A program made the translations under genes and the position numbers. From the NCBI GenBank assembly GCA_022729275.1, contig JALDAH010000045.1, positions 1 to 6,313 of the forward strand: DNA of 6,313 bases, in the 5' to 3' direction. A model generated the notes under the pieces. It saw nothing but the letters and a program-made list of their open reading frames with translations. It was not told where the DNA came from and searched no databases. Origin of the DNA: Candidatus Nanoanaerosalina archaeon (GTDB lineage: Archaea > Nanohalarchaeota > Nanosalinia > Nanosalinales > Nanoanaerosalinaceae). Each line of letters opens with the position of its first letter. Position 1 is the stretch's first letter. Shown in pieces: positions 1-4,086 of this stretch.

Positions 1-807
1 GTAAAAATTCTTCACCCTCTTACCCTTCTCCCCTATATCATTAAGAACTACGTGTTTCTCGTACTCCTTGGCGTATCTCATTACACCTGTTCTCTGACCT
101 TTTTCCATCAGGTATTCCAGCATATTAGTATCTCTTGTGTTTTCAAGAACATTTATCATATCTTCAGGTATGAAGTCCTGTTTCGCAAGTTCTTCGCAGT
201 ACCTTTTACTCCTTGAATCCTCTATAACCCCACCAAGTAATACATTACCTGATATCACTTTTTCAAAAAGCGTCTCATATTTATCTATCAGTTCATCATA
301 AAATTTTCTCGCTTCACTACCCTTCTCAGGTCTCTCAGCGTACTGCGGTACTATAGAACCGTCCAGAAGCAGCATATCAGGCTCTTCCTCAAGGGCTTTT
401 ATCGCTATAGACACTTCTTTGTGGAGCCTTATGAAAGAACTGGAAAGGTTAAAGCTCCTTACATCTAAAGGCGATTCTATGTACTGGACGTCGGGAGAAA
501 CCAAATTCCTAGGTAGGGTCATCGATTTATCCAGCTTTCCTCCTGAAAAATAAAACAAAGATGCAGCAGCCCTAGAAAGAACAACATCCACACCAGAATA
601 CTGTTTCTTTATGATGCCTCCATCAACTCCGCATACACTAAAATTTTCTGGCAAAACCCTCTGGTCCGTTTCTTTCAAGAAACAGTTCTCCATCAAAACA
701 TCAGAATCTATACTCTTTATATCCTCATCTTTAAGGAATTCTGCGGTACTCTCCCTATTCTTTTCAAGTTCATGTATCCTGTCAACTACTTCTCCAATCC
801 TAGGCAT
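1..807 (-). CDS. nurA: NurA-family 5'-3' nuclease, C-terminus cut by window edge
   Basis: The reading frame is open from the ATG at 807-805 to the window edge (269 codons) with no stop, so the C-terminal part lies outside. Two signature acidic motifs of NurA nucleases are visible: VCGVDGG near residues 58-64 (Asp62) and MLLLDGSI near 145-152 (Asp149), each at the end of a hydrophobic strand as expected for metal-binding carboxylates in this RNase H-like fold. GGVIEDSRS follows near 192-200. Known role: NurA works with the hexameric HerA translocase, and with Mre11-Rad50, in resecting DNA ends during archaeal double-strand break repair. The third metal-binding region would be in the missing part. 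Family members usually run to about 340 or more residues, so perhaps a fifth or more is absent. herA often neighbours nurA but is not in this window. A nearby upstream ATG is out of frame and stops after three codons, so 807 is the start. Confidence 0.85.
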   Translation of the reverse strand, partial: MPRIGEVVDRIHELEKNRESTAEFLKDEDIKSIDSDVLMENCFLKETDQRVLPENFSVCGVDGGIIKKQYSGVDVVLSRAAASLFYFSGGKLDKSMTLPRNLVSPDVQYIESPLDVRSFNLSSSFIRLHKEVSIAIKALEEEPDMLLLDGSIVPQYAERPEKGSEARKFYDELIDKYETLFEKVISGNVLLGGVIEDSRSKRYCEELAKQDFIPEDMINVLENTRDTNMLEYLMEKGQRTGVMRYAKEYEKHVVLNDIGEKGKRVKNFY

Positions 808-827
808 AAAACATAATTGGTGGCAAA

Positions 828-835
828 ACTAAAAA
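828..835 (-). promoter_or_regulatory. Putative TATA box for nurA
   Basis: On the minus strand a T-rich TTTTTAG element is centred about 25 bases before the nurA ATG. This distance would start the transcript at or next to the start codon. No Shine-Dalgarno sequence is visible. The assignment rests on position and composition only. Confidence 0.35.
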
Positions 836-849
836 GAACAACCCTTAAT

Positions 850-856
850 AAAAAAA
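850..856 (-). terminator. Oligo-T terminator after the flavoprotein gene
   Basis: A run of seven T on the minus strand begins 6 bases after the TGA of the flavoprotein gene. Archaeal termination commonly uses such T tracts without a hairpin. It may separate nurA transcription from the redox operon, although read-through is possible. Confidence 0.5.
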
Positions 857-861
857 GTTTA

Positions 862-1572
862 TCAGTCATGTTTCCCGGGTATCTGCCACTTCTCGAACCT
901 TATATTGGAGCTTGAAACACCCATATATTCCAACATTTCCTCCATCGAATCTATCATTGGTGGAGGCCCACATATATACCACAACTTTTCCTTGACATCA
1001 TCCACATATCTTTCGACCATGTCTCTATCTATAAGACCTGTTTCGCCATCCCAGTGATCTTCTTCTTCATGGGTCAAAGTATTTATCACTTTTATCCTGC
1101 TGTAGTCCTCGTATGTATGCCTCAGCTCCGTCTTGAATATTATATCCCTGTACTCTCTATTAGAAAAGAAAAGAGTCATACCATTTTTGAGATCTTTATC
1201 AATGGAATACCGTATAGCTGAAATAAAAGGAGTGATCCCCGAACCTCCTGCAATAAAAACAACGTCTTTTTCAACAGATTCATCGAAATTAAGGCTTTTA
1301 CCACGTGGTTTACCTAATTCAAGCGTTTCTCCCTCTTTCAATTCGTGGAGAGCTGACGTGAACTCACCTATCTTCTTTACAGTGAACTCTACAAAATCCT
1401 TTTCAGGTGATGATGCGAAAGTGAAGGGTTTGCTGTCATCAGGATAATCATCTCCCATTATGGACAAAAGGCAGTACTGCCCTGGAATAAAGTCTATCTT
1501 CTTTTCGGGTTGAACCCTCAAAGTCTTGACGTCATGAGTCTCTCTTTTAACACCAGTAATCTCAGCTTTCAT
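862..1572 (-). CDS. FAD/NAD(P)-binding ferredoxin-reductase-like oxidoreductase
   Basis: This 236-residue protein has the two-domain layout of the ferredoxin-NADP reductase superfamily. The N-terminal FAD-binding barrel contains KPFTFASSP (48-56), a variant of the RxYS flavin motif with Lys-Pro-Phe-Thr instead of Arg-x-Tyr-Ser. It is followed by a GEFTSALHEL segment (69-78) and GKPRG (87-91). The NAD(P)-binding domain carries IAGGSGITP (107-115) and CGPPPMI (201-207), the usual pyridine-nucleotide motifs, and ends near FEKW (226-229). No 2Fe-2S domain is fused, so an external electron partner is needed. The rubredoxin-like gene starts upstream and ends 3 bases before this ATG, making it the obvious partner in one transcript. 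Likely role (inference): a cytosolic NAD(P)H-dependent reductase that passes electrons to the rubredoxin, perhaps for oxygen or peroxide defence. The physiological acceptor cannot be read from sequence. There is no clear Shine-Dalgarno; translation is probably coupled to the upstream gene. Confidence 0.88.
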   Translation of the reverse strand: MKAEITGVKRETHDVKTLRVQPEKKIDFIPGQYCLLSIMGDDYPDDSKPFTFASSPEKDFVEFTVKKIGEFTSALHELKEGETLELGKPRGKSLNFDESVEKDVVFIAGGSGITPFISAIRYSIDKDLKNGMTLFFSNREYRDIIFKTELRHTYEDYSRIKVINTLTHEEEDHWDGETGLIDRDMVERYVDDVKEKLWYICGPPPMIDSMEEMLEYMGVSSSNIRFEKWQIPGKHD

Positions 1573-1575
1573 TGA

Positions 1576-1719
1576 TTAAAAACCCATAGATTCTTTAGCT
1601 TCTTTTTCTTCTATGCTTTTATATGCATTTTCTGCGCCGCACGTAGGACATTCTTCAGGTCCTGCAGCTCCGTAGTGAACATCTTCGCAAACCGTGCATC
1701 TAAAAAATTCCTTTGTCAT
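1576..1719 (-). CDS. Small rubrerythrin-type rubredoxin (47 residues)
   Basis: A short gene runs from the ATG at 1719-1717 to a TAA at 1578-1576. The protein starts MTKEFFRCTVCEDVHYG and contains two CxxC pairs, Cys8/Cys11 and Cys24/Cys27, the latter in PEECPTCGA. The 12-residue spacing between pairs and the VH-x-G...PEECPxC pattern match the C-terminal rubredoxin-like domain of rubrerythrins rather than classical rubredoxin. Four cysteines would bind one Fe (electron transfer) or possibly Zn. After residue 34 only a charged Lys/Glu-rich helix remains. It is the first gene of a two-gene unit with the flavoprotein 3 bases downstream, which supports an electron-carrier role. No rubrerythrin diiron domain is fused. 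A structural zinc-ribbon role is the main alternative. Confidence 0.85.
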   Translation of the reverse strand: MTKEFFRCTVCEDVHYGAAGPEECPTCGAENAYKSIEEKEAKESMGF

Positions 1720-1742
1720 AAAGAACCACTTTTATAAGTTGG

Positions 1743-1751
1743 TTTATAATA
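1743..1751. promoter_or_regulatory. Near-symmetric TATA box possibly shared by divergent genes
   Basis: TTTATAATA on plus reads TATTATAAA on minus. Its centre (1747) is about 27 bases before the rubredoxin ATG at 1719, predicting a leaderless minus-strand transcript. Counting 26 bases the other way puts a plus-strand start near 1773, leaving a leader of about 18 bases that includes the AGGAG of the next gene. A second AT element, TTTTATAA at 1730-1737, lies too close to the rubredoxin ATG for leaderless use, but could serve the plus strand. Confidence 0.5.
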
Positions 1752-1780
1752 CTAATAAAACTTGTTAATAAAAGTAAAAA

Positions 1781-1785
1781 AGGAG
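1781..1785 (+). promoter_or_regulatory. Shine-Dalgarno site (AGGAG)
   Basis: AGGAG sits five A residues before the ATG at 1791. It is the clearest ribosome-binding site in the window, where most other starts look leaderless, and it fixes the start of the small acidic protein. A second in-frame ATG two codons later is less well spaced. Confidence 0.7.
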
Positions 1786-1790
1786 AAAAA

Positions 1791-2060
1791 ATGTCGATGA
1801 GAAAGTTTTTTGGTCTACCCTTCTATGATGAGGAGACCGGATTTATTAAGAACTACAACACAGAATACATGCCTCTTGTAAAAGTTGTCAATGATGAAGA
1901 GAGTTTCCATGCGAGACTTGTGGATTACAAAGAGTCGGAAAATAAGGTCTACTTGGAAGGGATTGAAATGGGATACATGATAGAGACGGATCCCGAGTTC
2001 ATAGAAGAAGATATAGAAAGCATAATGGATCAGCTCTACAAGGATATCAGTGGTGCCTGA
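1791..2060 (+). CDS. Small acidic protein of unknown function (89 residues)
   Basis: I do not recognise this family. The frame has a well-placed AGGAG ribosome-binding site and a TATA-like element upstream, which makes it credible as a gene. The product is acidic (21 Asp+Glu against 8 Lys+Arg), contains no Cys, has no signal peptide or membrane segment, and appears to be a single small cytosolic domain. It starts MSMRKFFGLPFYDEE, has a predicted strand-rich middle (LVKVV, HARLV, KVYLEGIEMGYMIE), and ends in an acidic helix (residues 68-86). It is divergent from the redox operon and convergent with thyX, overlapping the thyX 3' end by 14 bp, so position gives no strong functional clue. Confidence 0.75.
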   Translation: MSMRKFFGLPFYDEETGFIKNYNTEYMPLVKVVNDEESFHARLVDYKESENKVYLEGIEMGYMIETDPEFIEEDIESIMDQLYKDISGA

Positions 2061-3297
2061 TTTTTTGATCAACCTGTTTAGCTATTTCTCTTATTTCCCA
2101 CTGTGCTCCACCGTGTTTTCTATCAGCTATAAATCCTCTTTTGAAATTAAAATAGTCTATGCTGAACGCTACATCTATACCTAATGCATGAGGTACTAAT
2201 TCAATGGCGTCATCTCCCTCATCTTCTCTTAGTTTACTGTAAAGATTCATCGAGTCATCGAAAAGTTTTTCGAATTCTTCAAGATATTCCGATTCCGCTA
2301 TTGATTCCGGCACTATTATTTCTCCTTTATCGGCCGCATCATATATTGACTGAACTGACTGTTTCACCGCATCATTTCTCATGAACTGGTGCCATGCGGA
2401 AAGCGACATTGAGGTCAAAAATCCTGTAACACTAGGATTCATCTGGCCATAGTTGGATAAGTTGAGGAAACACTCCTTGTACTCATTTGATTGAAAATTG
2501 ACATCCGCACAGAAACTTAATACCTTGTTCATTTCACCGTTTATGAGCTGTTCTATGGCTTCATTAGTTTCCGAAAACATGTTAGTAACTGTGTACCCTT
2601 TACCGTTCTCATTGTATATATCTATCAGTTTTTTATTAAAAACCACGGGTTCTTCATGGTTAAGAGCTTTCAAACCTTCATCAACAGCTTTTTTAGAGAT
2701 ACTTGGTATTCTTGATTCTTCTTTCTCTATCTCCCTGTAGATGTTTGCCAGTGAAACAAAGTTCAAGTTCTGATGTATGTGTTTGGCAGCGGTACCAAGA
2801 GGAAGTATATATCTCGCGTCCTCCTTACGTATCTTTGTACCTTCATATGATATCATATTGTTGTAAAGACCGTGAGCTCTCTTGTAGATTTCTTTGACAT
2901 CTTTGTTACCTTCGAATTTTGATATGAAATCCTCTGCTTTTGTATATCTCTGGCTCTGCTGAAGATACTTTGGATAGTCGAACTGACATAGAAACATTGT
3001 CGTGTGTCGGGGAACCTGGTAGTTGAGACCCTCATTTGACTGGTAAAAAGTTGAGGTGTGTCCTGCTCTGGCAAGTTTTTCAAGGAAATCACCTACTTTC
3101 TCGCCTAACTCCTCCTGGTACTGTTCATCGATGTCCGCTCTTCCGTTGAAACCCAGTTCATCTGCAGCTATCTCGAGTGCGGATCTCCCTCTTTTGTCGT
3201 GAGATATCTTTGCAGTATAGGCATTTATTTCGGTGGTCCCATAGTTTTCAGGATCTGTCTCAACTTTCAGGTCCGAAAAATTTATGTAATTCCCCAT
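2047..3297 (-). CDS. thyX: Tandem (two-half) ThyX-like flavin-dependent thymidylate synthase
   Basis: Known ThyX role: it methylates dUMP to dTMP using methylenetetrahydrofolate, FAD and NADPH. Usual ThyX proteins are about 220-260 residues and homotetrameric; this one is 416 residues and looks like two ThyX-like halves. Half one (about 70-195) has GHTST (79-83), then VPRHTT with Arg97-His98, then QQSQRY (113-118), and ARYILPL (161-167), matching the RHR...S.RY and AR-x-x-LP elements of the dUMP/FAD site. Its RH-to-S spacing is longer than the canonical RHRx7S, and the third residue of RHR is Thr. Half two (about 285-410) echoes the same order in degenerate form: TSMSLSAWHQFMRND...SIY (295-319), then IELVP (365-369, Arg lost). 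It alone keeps the C-terminal AQWEIREIA (398-406). The catalytic set thus appears split between halves, suggesting a pseudo-dimer with one site per chain pair. The start ATG has AAAGGGGA 8 bases upstream. Confidence 0.8.
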   Translation of the reverse strand: MGNYINFSDLKVETDPENYGTTEINAYTAKISHDKRGRSALEIAADELGFNGRADIDEQYQEELGEKVGDFLEKLARAGHTSTFYQSNEGLNYQVPRHTTMFLCQFDYPKYLQQSQRYTKAEDFISKFEGNKDVKEIYKRAHGLYNNMISYEGTKIRKEDARYILPLGTAAKHIHQNLNFVSLANIYREIEKEESRIPSISKKAVDEGLKALNHEEPVVFNKKLIDIYNENGKGYTVTNMFSETNEAIEQLINGEMNKVLSFCADVNFQSNEYKECFLNLSNYGQMNPSVTGFLTSMSLSAWHQFMRNDAVKQSVQSIYDAADKGEIIVPESIAESEYLEEFEKLFDDSMNLYSKLREDEGDDAIELVPHALGIDVAFSIDYFNFKRGFIADRKHGGAQWEIREIAKQVDQKIRHH

Positions 3298-3321
3298 TAT
3301 TTGTCCCCTTTCAAATTGTTA

Positions 3322-3329
3322 CTAAATAT
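3322..3329 (-). promoter_or_regulatory. Putative TATA box for thyX
   Basis: ATATTTAG on the minus strand is centred about 28 bases before the thyX ATG, giving a start close to the codon. The GGGG at 3305-3308 could also act as a weak ribosome-binding site if transcription starts slightly further upstream or if thyX is read through from the DNPH1-like gene. Confidence 0.4.
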
Positions 3330-3416
3330 CGATACCAACAGTTAAAAATTGATTTGTTGACAAAAAGTAGTACAAGTGTTTAACCCTGCAAAGTATGTTT
3401 TCCTCATTTCTCATTT

Positions 3417-3449
3417 AAAAAAGAAACAGGACAACCAACAATAAAAAAA
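3417..3449 (-). terminator. Double oligo-T terminator after the DNPH1-like gene
   Basis: Two T tracts on the minus strand, seven T at 3443-3449 and six T at 3417-3422, begin 7 bases after the stop codon. The first lies beside seven A residues, so a weak A/T hairpin is possible. They suggest that the DNPH1-like gene can end its transcript here and that thyX has its own promoter in the remaining gap (3298-3416). Confidence 0.5.
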
Positions 3450-3456
3450 CTTTTTT

Positions 3457-3879
3457 TCAAACCGATTCTCTCAGAAATCTCTCCAATGCTTCTTTCGCTA
3501 TCTTGATATTTTCATAAGATGATACATCTATATCTGGACATCCATTGATCATAGCAGAGAGATTCTTTCCACCGGGTTTAAAAAGACATAGAACAGGTAT
3601 GTCTTCAACAACCGCCCTGGATATCTCAAAGCCTACTCCAAGAGAAGGAGTTGTCACCTCAGCTATCAAACAATCAGCCTGTTCAAGCCATTCGATATCT
3701 CTCTCAAATATCTCCTGATCTGTCTCAGTTTCTTCAAACTTTTCAACGTCCTTTCTACCTACATGTTCGGTTAAAACTTTACCCAAGTCTTTCAAGTGTT
3801 TAACAAGATCTCTATAAGTTTCAAAGTTCTCTCTTCCTCCTCTTATAGAAGCCGCGAAGTAAATCTTTGGTTCTTCCAT
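3457..3879 (-). CDS. DNPH1/Rcl-like 2'-deoxynucleoside 5'-phosphate N-hydrolase
   Basis: The 140-residue product begins MEEPKIYFAASIRGGRE and closely follows the Rcl/DNPH1 branch of the nucleoside 2-deoxyribosyltransferase family. SIRGGR (11-16) is the phosphate-binding loop typical of the 5'-phosphate-specific branch. LTEHVG (36-41), RDIEWL (60-65, Asp61) and AEVTTPSLGVGFEISRA (73-89) follow; Glu85 sits at the position of the catalytic glutamate, and Ser79 and Ser108 (LSAMI) at phosphate-contacting sites. Animal DNPH1 cleaves the glycosidic bond of 5-hydroxymethyl-dUMP, keeping modified pyrimidines out of DNA. That substrate is inferred here. A TTG at 3912 would add 11 residues, but the ATG at 3879 starts just before the first core strand and has a TATA-like element 27 bases upstream. 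The next gene in the same direction is thyX, which fits a role in dTMP-pool quality. A deoxyribosyltransferase is the alternative. Confidence 0.82.
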   Translation of the reverse strand: MEEPKIYFAASIRGGRENFETYRDLVKHLKDLGKVLTEHVGRKDVEKFEETETDQEIFERDIEWLEQADCLIAEVTTPSLGVGFEISRAVVEDIPVLCLFKPGGKNLSAMINGCPDIDVSSYENIKIAKEALERFLRESV

Positions 3880-3901
3880 AGATATCTTTTCGCATCCGAT
3901 C

Positions 3902-3910
3902 AATAAAAAC
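3902..3910 (-). promoter_or_regulatory. Putative TATA box for the DNPH1-like gene
   Basis: GTTTTTATT on the minus strand is centred 27 bases before the ATG at 3879, predicting a leaderless message. If correct, it overlaps the alternative TTG start at 3912 and makes that longer reading frame untranslatable from this promoter. Confidence 0.45.
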
Positions 3911-4055
3911 AATTTATCTAAAAAATATCTCTACTGATAATTTTTACAAAATAACTTTGACGGTTTAAAACATTCCGATATATTGGACTAGAGGTTTTCT
4001 AACGGTATTTTTTCACACTTTCATGTTCTCTATATTGAAATAAACCTAATAAATT

Positions 4056-4066
4056 TTTTTAAAAAA
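4056..4066 (+). promoter_or_regulatory. Putative TATA box for the repeat lipoprotein
   Basis: A T-run followed by an A-run (TTTTTAAAAAA) is centred at about 4061, 26 bases before the ATG at 4087. That matches leaderless archaeal spacing; no Shine-Dalgarno sequence precedes the ATG. The rest of the divergent gap (3913-4055) is AT-rich and shows no other gene or obvious operator. Confidence 0.45.
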
Positions 4067-4086
4067 GCAAGTTGGATTAAACTATT

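Noticed and set aside
1133..1447. Plus-strand 104-codon frame opposite the flavoprotein gene
   Set aside because: It is a shadow of a gene with clear FAD and NAD(P) motifs; the product has no recognisable features and there is no start signal.
3325..3417. Possible 30-residue minus-strand frame in the thyX upstream gap (starts MRNEENILC)
   Set aside because: It is too short, has no ribosome-binding site, sits between terminator-like T tracts and the thyX TATA element, and shows no conserved-looking motif.
3880..3912. Upstream TTG start adding 11 residues to the DNPH1-like protein
   Set aside because: Family members begin close to the IYFAASIRGG strand, the extension overlaps the likely TATA box, and ATG is preferred.
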